Shown: positions 9,062 to 17,325 of the stretch, piece by piece
Layout: every line of letters begins with the position of its first letter
Position numbering within the stretch: the stretch's first letter is position 1
Origin: Afifellaceae bacterium
GTDB taxonomy: Bacteria > Pseudomonadota > Alphaproteobacteria > Rhizobiales > Afifellaceae
DNA length: 64,000 nt
Direction of reading: 5' to 3'
Assembly (NCBI GenBank): GCA_028284625.1
Contig: JANQRH010000029.1
Location: forward strand, 1 to 64,000
The notes under the pieces: generated by a model
Told to the model about the DNA's origin: nothing
The model's input: only the letters and a program-made list of their open reading frames with translations
Databases searched by the model: none
Program-made: the position numbers and the translations under genes

Positions 9062-9550
9062 TCACAAAGGCACGCCGATCATCGTGCTGAACACCGTGAA
9101 GATGCCGTAGGCGACAAGAACACCGCCGCCGACCGCCAATGCGATCCCGCGCCCTCCTTCTCCATCGCGCCGGGCGATCAGCGCCGACCAGCCGGCCGTG
9201 AATATCAGGGCAGACGCCAGGAAGCCGATGCGGGGGACCAGCGCGACAAAGATCAGCAGCGTGGCGACCATCGCGCCCGGCATTGCGACCGCAGCGATCC
9301 CGTTGCCAAGGCCCACAACGCCACGCGTCCTGAGCGCATTGATGGCGCTGGTGACCGCAAGGCCGAGCGCCGACAGTCCGAGAAGCGTTAGCATCACAAT
9401 CGGCTGGAATGCCGGACCTGGGTCGCGACCCCATTGTTGCATGACGATGGGATCGGACGCGAGATTGCGCCACAGGAACATGACCCCTGCGACGATAATT
9501 ACGCCAGTAATCGCGAGCGAGAGGCTGCGGCTGCGCAAAGTCTCCTTCAT
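9062..9550 (-). CDS. tctB: Tripartite tricarboxylate transporter, small membrane subunit TctB
   Basis: The 162-residue protein has four predicted transmembrane segments (around residues 12-30, 45-65, 80-105 and 115-155) and the size and position of TctB. The start at 9550 is supported by GAGGAGAGC immediately upstream. It sits between tctC and tctA, as usual for this family. A strong palindromic hairpin separates it from tctC. Confidence 0.9.
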   Translation of the reverse strand: MKETLRSRSLSLAITGVIIVAGVMFLWRNLASDPIVMQQWGRDPGPAFQPIVMLTLLGLSALGLAVTSAINALRTRGVVGLGNGIAAVAMPGAMVATLLIFVALVPRIGFLASALIFTAGWSALIARRDGEGGRGIALAVGGGVLVAYGIFTVFSTMIGVPL

Positions 9551-9571
9551 GCTCTCCTCGCGCTTGGGTCA

Positions 9572-9593
9572 GCTCCGCCCGATCGGGCGGAGC
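9572..9593 (-). promoter_or_regulatory. Intercistronic hairpin between tctC and tctB
   Basis: This is a perfect 22-base palindrome with nine-base GC-rich arms (GCTCCGCCC and GGGCGGAGC) around GATC. It lies between the tctC stop and the tctB Shine-Dalgarno. No U-run follows. It is likely an mRNA stabiliser or partial attenuator that raises tctC over the membrane subunits. Confidence 0.6.
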
Positions 9594-9606
9594 CGGCACT
9601 CAGTAG

Positions 9607-10599
9607 CTAGTTGCGGTCGCGGACCTTGACCAGATCGTTCGCCTTCAACACGGGATAGAGCGTGTCGTCGAACGCCTTCAGGAAGGCGGTCGTATCATCG
9701 ATCCCCATCGGGTTGACGCCGAAGCCTGCTGCGTTGGCGCGCTCGACGAATGCGGGGTCGCTGAGGGTGGCGATCAGGGCTTGCTCCAGTTTCTCCAACC
9801 GCTCCTGCGGCACGCCTTGCGGCGCAACGATCATCCGCCACGAACCGATGACAATGTCGAAGCCCTGTTCCTGAAACGTCGGCACATCCGACGCCAGGAA
9901 GTGACGGTTGGTGTCGGAAACGCCCAGGAGAACGAGATCGCCGTTCTTGTGGTGCTCGATCACATCCGGCACCGGCACCGTTGCCGTCATGACCTCGCCG
10001 GCGAGAAGCGCAGCGACGGTCGGCGCGAAGCCTTCGTACGGCACCTTTGTCACTTCCACGCCCAGCTCGTTCTCCAGCACCGATATGGAGATATACGAGG
10101 AGCCACCCGGCTGGTCGTTGCCGTTCGTGACGGAGCCAGGTTCCGCCTTGGCCGCGTCCACGAAGTCTGAGACAGATTTGAAACCGGTCGACGGATTTGC
10201 CGTCAGCGCTCCCGGATCCGCACCGAAGAACACGATCGGCTGAAGGTCGCCGTAATCATTGGCGTTCGGGTTGCCGTAATGGCGCGCGATGACGCCGGAG
10301 CCAACCATACCGATGGTATAGCCGTCCGCCTCGGCGGAAGCGATCGCTCGGGTGCCTTCCGCACCACCTGCGCCCGGCCGATTAACGACCACGACGGGCT
10401 GGCCGAGATGCGCTTCGGCGGCCTCGGCAACCAACCGCATGCTCGTGTCGCTGCCGCCGCCCGGCGACCACGGCACGATAAGCGTCACGGGCTGCGAGGG
10501 GAAATCATGGTTGTCGGCCAGGGCCGCCGGAGCGGCGAACGCACCGGCAAGGACCGCGGCCGTCAGCGTGGCAAGGATCGTTGTCGATCGCTGTAGCAT
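9607..10599 (-). CDS. tctC: Tripartite tricarboxylate transporter, periplasmic binding protein TctC
   Basis: This 330-residue Bug/TctC-family binding protein has a Sec signal peptide ending near AALA-DN at residues 27-29. The mature protein begins with the family motif DFPSQPVTLIVPWSPGGGSD. VNRPGAGGAEGTRAIA and PYEGFAPTVAALLAGEV are also conserved Bug features. It captures the substrate for TctAB. It follows the LLM gene by 35 bases within the long minus-strand operon. Confidence 0.93.
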   Translation of the reverse strand: MLQRSTTILATLTAAVLAGAFAAPAALADNHDFPSQPVTLIVPWSPGGGSDTSMRLVAEAAEAHLGQPVVVVNRPGAGGAEGTRAIASAEADGYTIGMVGSGVIARHYGNPNANDYGDLQPIVFFGADPGALTANPSTGFKSVSDFVDAAKAEPGSVTNGNDQPGGSSYISISVLENELGVEVTKVPYEGFAPTVAALLAGEVMTATVPVPDVIEHHKNGDLVLLGVSDTNRHFLASDVPTFQEQGFDIVIGSWRMIVAPQGVPQERLEKLEQALIATLSDPAFVERANAAGFGVNPMGIDDTTAFLKAFDDTLYPVLKANDLVKVRDRN

Positions 10600-10634
10600 G
10601 GGATTGTCCTTCCGTTCTCTGTTGTTACGAACGT

Positions 10635-11648
10635 CTATGGTCCTCCGGCGGGCCGCGACGCGGCGGCCCGTTCACGGAGAAACGCCAACGCCAGTTCGCG
10701 TTCGGCGTCTTCGCCCTGCACCATCAGCACCGGCTCATCGATGCCGACGGAGAGGTATTCGTCGAGCTTTCTGTGACATTCCTGCGGTGTGCCGGCGATG
10801 GCGTAAGCATCGATCACCTCGTCGGTCACGAGCTTGCCTGCGGCGTCGAAATCACGCCGGGAGATTGCATCAACGATCGCATCCTGGTCGAGCGGCACGC
10901 CGGTCGCGTCAAGGTTCTCTGCCAGCTTGCGATTGCGGAACAAGAAGGCGAGTTTCGGCCGCACGATCTCCCGTGCTGTGGAGGCTTCATCGGAGACGGC
11001 GAAGAAGAGATAAGCCGCCCGGCGGAGCGACGCAGGATCGCGGCCGGCTTTTTCGGCGCCTTCGCTGACGCGGTCGATCGAGGTTTGGCAGAATTGCGGA
11101 GATAGACCGGCGGAGAGCACGACGCCGTCGGCGATGCGGCCCGCGAGCCTCAGCATCTGATCGCCCATCGCGGCCACGTAAGTGACGAGCGGGACGGGCG
11201 GTTCGAATGCGAGACGGGCGCCGGCCAGAGGAAAGAACTCGCCTTCGCGGTTCACTGCCTCGCCGGTCCAGAGCGCCTTCAAGCACTCGATGAATTCGCG
11301 AACTGCGCGGATGGGCTTGACGATCTCCCGGCCCGCTTCGGCTAGGAACAACGGATTGCCGACGCCGACCGCAACGCCGACCGGGGCCGTGCCGACCTCT
11401 GCCAACGTCGCAAGAGACATGGCTGTCGGCACGGGATGCCACAAATAGGGGCTCACGGCCGTTGGGATGACGAAGGCGCCGCCGCTCTCCATCCTGAAGC
11501 CCATCGACGTGACCATCGCCTCGCGATAGCCGAGGTGCTCAGCCATCCACAGCGCCTCGATCCCGGCCTCGACGCTCGAACGCCCGGTGGCCAGCGCTGA
11601 AGCCGTCGTGGTGAAGCCGTCGAAGCTGACGCCGTAGGTGACCGCCAT
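10635..11648 (-). CDS. LLM-class flavin-dependent oxidoreductase
   Basis: This 337-residue protein has the luciferase-like TIM-barrel layout. Visible features are AGIEALWMAEHLGY near the N-terminus, LATLAEVGTAPVGVAVGVGNPL in the middle, GDQMLRLAGRIADGVVLSAG (typical of F420- or FMN-dependent LLM proteins) and IAGTPQECHRKLDEYLSVGID near the C-terminus. Some relatives are monooxygenases and others are F420-dependent reductases. No flavin reductase gene is adjacent, so F420 or a distant FMN reductase may serve. It lies between the enolase-superfamily gene and tctC and is presumably one step of the same pathway. Confidence 0.82.
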   Translation of the reverse strand: MAVTYGVSFDGFTTTASALATGRSSVEAGIEALWMAEHLGYREAMVTSMGFRMESGGAFVIPTAVSPYLWHPVPTAMSLATLAEVGTAPVGVAVGVGNPLFLAEAGREIVKPIRAVREFIECLKALWTGEAVNREGEFFPLAGARLAFEPPVPLVTYVAAMGDQMLRLAGRIADGVVLSAGLSPQFCQTSIDRVSEGAEKAGRDPASLRRAAYLFFAVSDEASTAREIVRPKLAFLFRNRKLAENLDATGVPLDQDAIVDAISRRDFDAAGKLVTDEVIDAYAIAGTPQECHRKLDEYLSVGIDEPVLMVQGEDAERELALAFLRERAAASRPAGGP

Positions 11649-11656
11649 GGCGCTGG

Positions 11657-12832
11657 TCAGCCTCCCACCCGGTATTTGGCGAGTTTGTCCGGATCGATGT
11701 CGACGCCGAGGCCAGGCTTGTCGCTCAGCGTGATCTTACCCTCAGCGTATGGGAACGGCTCGTCGACCAGATCGTCGAGGTAGATGCGGCATGCGACTTT
11801 CGTCTGCTCCGCACCCTCACGCTGCGTGATGGGGATCGTCCCAGGTATGGCCACCGCAAGGCTCGAAGCGGCGACGTGCAAGTTGGCCGCGTTGCCGATC
11901 CCCATCTCCGCTGAGCCATTGACGTCGCTCATAACGCTAGCCGTATAGGCAAGCGACAGAAGTGAGCGCGCCTTCGCGAGGCCTCCCGCCTTTGTGTAGT
12001 AACAGGAGATCATCTCAGCGGCCTCGTGGCGCACGAGCCGCAGTAAATCGTGGGCGTTCCAGCAGCTTTCGTCGGCCATGATCGGCACTTCGGTCGATTG
12101 GGCGACACGAGCCATGCCTTCCAGCCCCTCGACCGGCTGCTCCATGAACCAGATGTCGTATTCGGCCATCAGGTTGGTGACCTTCAGCGCCTCCTTCCAG
12201 CTTCTGTAGCCTTGGTTGGCGTCGACCCTGATTCGCATCCCAGGCACGGCTTCGCGGATGCGCCGCACGATGTCGAGATCGCGGTCCGCATCGAGGCCGA
12301 CCTTGATCTTGACGCAAGAAATCCCCTCGTCGGCGACCTGCTTTGCCTCTTCGACGGCAGGTTCGGTGTCCATCAACCCGATCGAATGCGCGACACCGAT
12401 CTCGGAGCGCACCAGACCGCCGAGCAGTTGATACACCGGTACGCCGAATGCCTTGCCGGCTGCGTCGTGCATGGCTACGTCGACCGCCGCCTTGGCGTAA
12501 GGATAGCCCTTGATGAACTTGTCCATCTTGGCGTGGAGGAAGTCGAAGCGGCCGACATCCTCGCCCTTGAGCAACGGCAGCAGGTATTTGTGGATCACCG
12601 CAATGGCGGTTTCCGGCGTCTCGCCGTAACGCGTTCCAAATTCGCCGCCCCAATCCTTCAGGACCTGCGCCTCACCCCAACCGTAAGTACCATCCTCCAG
12701 GGAGAGCTTGACAAGGAGATAACGTTGCCCGACCGGGCTGTAGTTGCCGGCCCAGGTGTGCTTTCGCCGCAACGGCAGGCTGACCAGATGGGTCTCGATA
12801 TCGGCGATCTTCAGTCCAGTCTCAGTCGTCAT
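11657..12832 (-). CDS. Enolase-superfamily enzyme, muconate lactonizing/mandelate racemase-like
   Basis: The 391-residue protein has the full MLE-subgroup catalytic set: K175 and K177 in CVKIKVG; metal ligands D204 (RVDANQGY), E231 (FMEQPVEG) and D254 (MADES); and the opposing base K281 (YYTKAGG). These residues support enolisation of a carboxylate, as in racemisation, epimerisation or beta-elimination. Sequence alone does not give the substrate. It overlaps the M24 gene by four bases (ATGA type), so the two are translationally coupled. An N-succinylamino-acid racemase or dipeptide-epimerase-like activity would fit the neighbours, but that is speculative. Confidence 0.85.
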   Translation of the reverse strand: MTTETGLKIADIETHLVSLPLRRKHTWAGNYSPVGQRYLLVKLSLEDGTYGWGEAQVLKDWGGEFGTRYGETPETAIAVIHKYLLPLLKGEDVGRFDFLHAKMDKFIKGYPYAKAAVDVAMHDAAGKAFGVPVYQLLGGLVRSEIGVAHSIGLMDTEPAVEEAKQVADEGISCVKIKVGLDADRDLDIVRRIREAVPGMRIRVDANQGYRSWKEALKVTNLMAEYDIWFMEQPVEGLEGMARVAQSTEVPIMADESCWNAHDLLRLVRHEAAEMISCYYTKAGGLAKARSLLSLAYTASVMSDVNGSAEMGIGNAANLHVAASSLAVAIPGTIPITQREGAEQTKVACRIYLDDLVDEPFPYAEGKITLSDKPGLGVDIDPDKLAKYRVGG

Positions 12833-13950
12833 CGGGGAGGCACCTCGATCAAGACATCGTTGGGCACCACGTGCCCGGTGATCTTCTCTGCGCCATCATC
12901 TGTGATGCGGTACATGTCCTCCACGTGGAAACCCATGCGGCCGGGCAGCATGTAGAGCGGCTCCATCGTGTGGGTCATGTTGGCTTGCAGATCGATCTCA
13001 CGGGTTTCGGTGAGGTACGGCTCTTCGTGGATCGTGCGACCGATGCCGTGGCCGAGAAACGTCAAAGACGGCTCCAGTCCGTTGCTTTTAAGGTGGTCGC
13101 GATAGGTGGTCCAAAGGTCAGGCACCGTGGTGCCAGGACGGAGGATCGCTTCGCACCGGTCGCGCGCGGCAATCAGGACAGCCCATATCTTGGCTTGTTC
13201 CTCGGTCGGCGTGCCCATCACCAAAGTGCGCGTGACATTCGACCGATAGCCGTCGAGGTCACCGAGGATCTCGAGGCGCACGACATCACCGGCCTCAATT
13301 TCCTTGGCCGTCGGCTTGCAGTTGATGATACCGCTGCGGATGCCCGAGCCGACCTGGTACGCCACGCCGGCAGCGCCGCCCTCAAGCATCCGTGCCATGA
13401 TCTCAGCGCCGACTTCGTTCTCGGATTTGCCGACACGCAGCCCATCGATGATGTCGCCCATGACCCGTTCCGTCAGCTCGCCGACTTGCTTCAGGAGCGC
13501 GACCTCTTCGTCGGTCTTCACCATGCGCGTCCGGAAATAGAGATCGCGCGCGTGGACAAACGTTGCTTCCGGCAGGCGGCGTTCCAGTCGCTGGAAGTCC
13601 ATCGCCGGCATGAAGTCGAGTTCGACCGCGATGCGTCCGGATCCGACGCCGGCCTCAATCAGGGCGTCGGCCAAAAGATCGGAGGGATTATCGGTGAACT
13701 GGTTGTAGCTTCTGATGTCCGCGAAGCGCGAACGTTCGCGGGCCAGGTTTTCCTCAACGTTGACAACGATCTGGCGAGCGAAGTCGCTGCCGGCGAGAAC
13801 CGTGATGGTGCGCCGGAAGCGGTTCATGGCATGGCTTGGGACCTGGAAGCCGGCCGTATACGTGGCATTGTCCAGCGAGTGGGCGACGAGGGCGTCGAGC
13901 CCGTCCTTCGCCATCTCGGCGCGCAGCTTGGTGAAGACCTGATGCTCCAT
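12829..13950 (-). CDS. M24B peptidase-fold protein, creatinase-like, metal ligands altered
   Basis: This 373-residue protein has an N-terminal creatinase domain (MEHQVFTKLRAEMAKDGLDA) and a C-terminal pita-bread fold. H301 (FLGHGIGRTIHEEPYL), E330 (HTMEPLY) and E344 (HVEDMYR) are kept. The two metal-binding aspartates are replaced: E227 in VRLEILG and N238 in YRSNVTRT. Related creatinase and ectoine-hydrolase proteins work without metal, so a C-N hydrolase acting on a small molecule is more likely than a peptidase. The start at 13950 overlaps the preceding stop (TGATG). Longer upstream readings only shadow that gene. Confidence 0.82.
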   Translation of the reverse strand: MEHQVFTKLRAEMAKDGLDALVAHSLDNATYTAGFQVPSHAMNRFRRTITVLAGSDFARQIVVNVEENLARERSRFADIRSYNQFTDNPSDLLADALIEAGVGSGRIAVELDFMPAMDFQRLERRLPEATFVHARDLYFRTRMVKTDEEVALLKQVGELTERVMGDIIDGLRVGKSENEVGAEIMARMLEGGAAGVAYQVGSGIRSGIINCKPTAKEIEAGDVVRLEILGDLDGYRSNVTRTLVMGTPTEEQAKIWAVLIAARDRCEAILRPGTTVPDLWTTYRDHLKSNGLEPSLTFLGHGIGRTIHEEPYLTETREIDLQANMTHTMEPLYMLPGRMGFHVEDMYRITDDGAEKITGHVVPNDVLIEVPPR

Positions 13951-15065
13951 CAGCTCGACCCGGTCTCCACGTAACGACGCAGCTGTTCGATCGTCATACC
14001 TGCGATTCCCATCTTCTCCAGCGTGAGACCGTCGCGCGCATAGTCGATGCCCGTTGCCGCAGACGTCAGCTCGATGATCGCGCGCATAGTGGGAGCCGGA
14101 GTGCCGGCAAGGTCGCCAAAGCCGGTGAAGGGCACGAGGCCGTAACCGACATCCTCGTGGATGTATCGGTGGTCGAGCGAAGGCGGCGATTTCAGCGTCT
14201 TGTTCGGCTCGCTCGCTTCGCACGCCCGTGCGATCGATCCGGTCGCGTGTGCAGCCTCGGTGGTGAGGCCGGCCCTCAGAAACGAGTCGAGAAACGATAT
14301 CCACGGAATGTCGAGCGCCTTGGCGATCGCGATCCGCTCGTCGTCCACGACCTTGGTCGTCCGCCCGACGCTATCGGTGATTCCGTCCTTGTAGAACATG
14401 AAGCCGCCGTCGGTACGCTCGATCCAGCCAGCGTTCATAATCATGCCCGGCGGGTGGAACACGGCGTTGAGATTGGCCAGTCCGGTCTCAAGGACGTTCG
14501 AGGCTCGGACCGTCTCCGGATAGACAGGGTGGACGAGTTCGAACATCTCGTCGTTGTGCGTCGCCGGGAGCGCGGCAAGGCGCTGGTTCTTCGTATAGGA
14601 GTAGATGCCGACAGTCGCCGGCCCCTCCATCCGCGTGATGTACGTCAGCGACACGGTCTCGGCGACTTTGACGTCACGCTTGAAGCCAGCCTGCCTGAGC
14701 GCGCGCATAAAGTTGAACGCGCCACCGGTGTGCCCGGGATTGAGGAGGATCGGCACCGACCCGTCGATCAGGCCGGCGAGAATCTCCGCGTACGGCTCGT
14801 GGGCGTGAGAGGGCACGACGAGCATGATCAAGTCGGCGCTGCGGATCGCCTCGGCCACGTCCGTCGTCATCGTCTCAGCCTGGAAGGTTCCTTCCTGAAC
14901 ACCGCGCGCCGTCACGCCACCCGCTTCGCGCAGCGGAACAAGCGTTGCTTCGCGGCGGGCGTGGAGGCGCACCCGATAGCCGCGTGCCGTCAAGTCGGCG
15001 GTGGCAGCGCAGCCGCCATGGCCGGCTCCGAGCACGGCGACGGTTTCAATCGGTGTGGACGGCAT
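13950..15065 (-). CDS. NAD/NADP-dependent opine dehydrogenase-family protein
   Basis: The 371-residue protein begins with a Rossmann motif, VAVLGAGHGGCAATADL (GxGxxG at residues 13-18), followed by ARGYRVRLHARRE. The C-terminal half carries the octopine/nopaline dehydrogenase domain, with the conserved His in NAVFHPPGMIMNAG and an acidic helical bundle. Family members reductively join, or oxidatively split, an amino acid and a 2-oxoacid. Here it lies between two creatinase-like genes in a catabolic operon, so oxidative cleavage of an imported secondary-amine dicarboxylate is a reasonable guess. The start codon lies nine bases after the upstream M24 stop. Confidence 0.85.
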   Translation of the reverse strand: MPSTPIETVAVLGAGHGGCAATADLTARGYRVRLHARREATLVPLREAGGVTARGVQEGTFQAETMTTDVAEAIRSADLIMLVVPSHAHEPYAEILAGLIDGSVPILLNPGHTGGAFNFMRALRQAGFKRDVKVAETVSLTYITRMEGPATVGIYSYTKNQRLAALPATHNDEMFELVHPVYPETVRASNVLETGLANLNAVFHPPGMIMNAGWIERTDGGFMFYKDGITDSVGRTTKVVDDERIAIAKALDIPWISFLDSFLRAGLTTEAAHATGSIARACEASEPNKTLKSPPSLDHRYIHEDVGYGLVPFTGFGDLAGTPAPTMRAIIELTSAATGIDYARDGLTLEKMGIAGMTIEQLRRYVETGSS

Positions 15066-15074
15066 CCATGTCTC

Positions 15075-16268
15075 CTACGCAATGACGAGCAGTTGATCGG
15101 TATCGGAATGGTCGGACAGAAGGTTCGCGCCGTCATCCGTGACAGCGACCATGTCTTTGTTCTGCAAGCCGAATCCGCGTCCGGTGCGGTAGCAAAGCGG
15201 CTCGAATCCCAACACCATGCCGGCTTCGAGCTTCGCGTCTTCGGTACGGCCAATGGTCGGCGTGGCGCCAAGGTACGGGTCTTCGTGGAGAAACAGTCCG
15301 ATGCCGTGGCCGACGAAACCGATCGGCGGCAGATGGTGCCGGCGCAGCGTGGCTATGAAGTCGTCGTAGGTCGCGCGGCAGCTTGCTCCGGGTCGGATCA
15401 TGTCGAGGATACGATGCTTGCAGCCGGTCAGAACGGACCAGATGTCTTCGGCGCCGGCCGGCGGCTCCTGGACGACTGCCGTACGGCAGACGCCGGCGTG
15501 ATAGCCGTCGATCATTGTGAAGATCTCGACGCGGCAGACGTCGCCGCGGCTGAGCACGCGATCGGTGGGTCCAACGTTCGGCAGCTGGCTGCGTTCGCCA
15601 GTGGCAACGATCATAAGCTTGAAGTCTTGTGCCCCCGCATCGAACACGTTGCGCGTCAGATGGCCGGCGATATCCATCTCCGTGTCACCCGGGCGCGCCG
15701 CGGCAAGCGCGTCGGCGATTGCCTTGTCAGCGATCCGCGAGAGGCGTGTCAGGAGGGCGATCTCGTCTGCGTCCTTGATTTGGCGCAGCCGCGCGAGGGC
15801 GGAATCGATCCCAGTAAAAGCGGCACGGGGGAGGGCTTTTTCAAGGCGGCGAAAATCCGCCGCTGGCAGGTATGCGAGCTCAATACCGATGCGCTTGTCG
15901 GAAAGCCCGAGATCGCGAAGTGTGGCTGCGAGAACCTCGATCGCATCATCAGCGAACTCGGCAAACACAGCCAGTGACGCGCCCGGCGCTCGCGCACGGA
16001 CCGTGGTCTCTTCCATGTCGACGCAAAAGAGCGTGCTGTCCCCGTCGGCGGTGACGATCGCCATCGCGTGCCGATGCCTGAGCAGGTGCTGAGACGGCAC
16101 GACGAAACCGGTGACATACGCAAAGTTCTCAGGCGAGCAGGTGACGATCGCGTCAAGATCCTCTGTAGTCAGAACGCTTTGCAGCCGTGCCAACAGTCGC
16201 GGACGCACGGCGGACGCCCGCGAAGGATCTCCGTTAATGGTGTCACGCTCGACCGTGTCCTGTTTCAC
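15075..16268 (-). CDS. M24B peptidase-fold protein, creatinase-like, second paralogue
   Basis: This is a 397-residue paralogue of the other M24 protein in this operon, with the same domain order. H321 (FVGHGIGLFLHEDPYL) and E356 (LGFEPLCY) remain. The metal aspartates are E248 (CRVEIFT) and A258 (GYHAGVC), and the final ligand Glu is also lost (LQNKDMV). It is therefore even less likely than its neighbour to bind metal. It is the first gene of the eight-gene operon. Its start at 16268 lies 21 bases from the large inverted repeat (16290-16322), which probably places the operator inside the promoter. Confidence 0.8.
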   Translation of the reverse strand: MKQDTVERDTINGDPSRASAVRPRLLARLQSVLTTEDLDAIVTCSPENFAYVTGFVVPSQHLLRHRHAMAIVTADGDSTLFCVDMEETTVRARAPGASLAVFAEFADDAIEVLAATLRDLGLSDKRIGIELAYLPAADFRRLEKALPRAAFTGIDSALARLRQIKDADEIALLTRLSRIADKAIADALAAARPGDTEMDIAGHLTRNVFDAGAQDFKLMIVATGERSQLPNVGPTDRVLSRGDVCRVEIFTMIDGYHAGVCRTAVVQEPPAGAEDIWSVLTGCKHRILDMIRPGASCRATYDDFIATLRRHHLPPIGFVGHGIGLFLHEDPYLGATPTIGRTEDAKLEAGMVLGFEPLCYRTGRGFGLQNKDMVAVTDDGANLLSDHSDTDQLLVIA

Positions 16269-16593
16269 CAGAGGTCTTCCAACCTAGCTCAATCTGTGAT
16301 CACAGTGTGTGATCACAGATTGCCGCAGAGCTCTTCGCTCGTCAACGGGGTGAGGGCATGACGCTGAGAAATGGACTCCGGCTTGCCGCCTTCGCGATGC
16401 GTGCTTCTGCGGGCGGAAGAAGAGCGGATAAGGTCACGATTCAGCCAAGCGTTGGAGTGCTAGATGCGATTTGGCGAGTGCGACAACGCTCTAACGGCGA
16501 GTTTCCGCCCGAAACAGAAAGCTGGTATGCGAGACCGCCCGCGCGCGGCCGTTTGCGCGCGAATCGGGCGGGTCGCAGCATGAGAGGAGCGAC
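16269..16593. other. Divergent intergenic region holding the GntR operator
   Basis: About 325 bases separate the first gene of the eight-gene minus-strand operon from the plus-strand GntR gene. The stretch holds the 33-base inverted repeat near the operon side. I see no convincing gene here; a short open frame at 16358-16597 has no recognisable features and overlaps the GntR start. Confidence 0.6.
16290..16322. promoter_or_regulatory. Double GntR-type operator, perfect 33-base inverted repeat
   Basis: Two 15-base arms (CAATCTGTGATCACA and TGTGATCACAGATTG) are perfect reverse complements around GTG. Each arm also contains the ten-base palindrome TGTGATCACA (16295-16304 and 16308-16317, 13 bases centre to centre). 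TGTGATCACA-like sites resemble operators of FCD-subfamily GntR regulators. The site begins 22 bases upstream of the M24 start codon and faces the GntR gene, so it probably controls both directions. Confidence 0.75.
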
Positions 16594-17325
16594 ATGAGCC
16601 TTCACGTCACCACGCCCAAGCCTGGGCCGTATCCGTCGTCAGGAAGGCATGCCCGTCCCGCGCTGTCGCAGCAAGTCTATCTCACATTGCGACACATGCT
16701 GATGGTCGGCGGCTTTAAGCCGGGCGAGAGCGTCAGCCTCCGCTCGCTCGCGCGTCGGTTGGGCACCAGCGCCATGCCCGTGCGTGAGGCGGTTAATCGA
16801 CTCATCGCGGAGAACGCGTTGCGCATGCTGCCGAACCGGAACGTTATCGTGCCGCACATGTCGCGCGAGCGCTTCGCCGAGATCACGCGGCTCCGCCAAC
16901 TTCTAGAGTCGATGACGGCCGAAGAAGCTTGCCGCAGAATGGATGCAGAGAAAGCGGACGAGCTCGACATCCTCTGCCAGAGGGGTCTTGACGCCCTGGC
17001 GCGCGACGACATTGAAGAGATCCTGACGACCAACAAGGACTTCCACTTCTGTCTTTACGAGGCGTCGGAGTCGGACGTGATCGTGCCGATCATCGAGGGC
17101 CTCTGGATGCAGATGGGGCCCTTTATGCGTCTTTCGCTCGCAGCCGGACGGCAGCGCTGGGATGGCAGCCAGCACTTAGCGATCCGCGATGCGATCGGCC
17201 GTCGCGACCCGGCCGCGATCAGCCGGGCGGTCAAGCGTGACATCAAACAGGCGGCGGCCGTCCTGTTCGAGATCAACGCCTTCGACGCGCCGGCAGCAGG
17301 CATGTTGCCGCAGCTGGAGAACTGA
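16594..17325 (+). CDS. GntR-family (FCD subfamily) transcriptional regulator
   Basis: This 243-residue protein has an N-terminal winged helix (QVYLTLRHMLMVGGFKPGES, then SLARRLGTSAMPVREAVNRL, residues about 25-85) and a C-terminal FCD helical bundle. Probable metal or ligand residues are in NKDFHFCLYEASES and QHLAIRDAI. The start at 16594 has GAGGAGCG upstream. FCD regulators usually respond to small carboxylates. Its position opposite the tct/M24 operon, across a perfect inverted repeat, makes it the likely local regulator. Confidence 0.9.
   Translation: MSLHVTTPKPGPYPSSGRHARPALSQQVYLTLRHMLMVGGFKPGESVSLRSLARRLGTSAMPVREAVNRLIAENALRMLPNRNVIVPHMSRERFAEITRLRQLLESMTAEEACRRMDAEKADELDILCQRGLDALARDDIEEILTTNKDFHFCLYEASESDVIVPIIEGLWMQMGPFMRLSLAAGRQRWDGSQHLAIRDAIGRRDPAAISRAVKRDIKQAAAVLFEINAFDAPAAGMLPQLEN

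Noticed and set aside
14157-15977. A 606-residue plus-strand open frame
   Set aside because: It runs antisense to the opine-dehydrogenase-like and M24 genes, is rich in Arg and Asp runs typical of GC-rich shadows, and has no family features.
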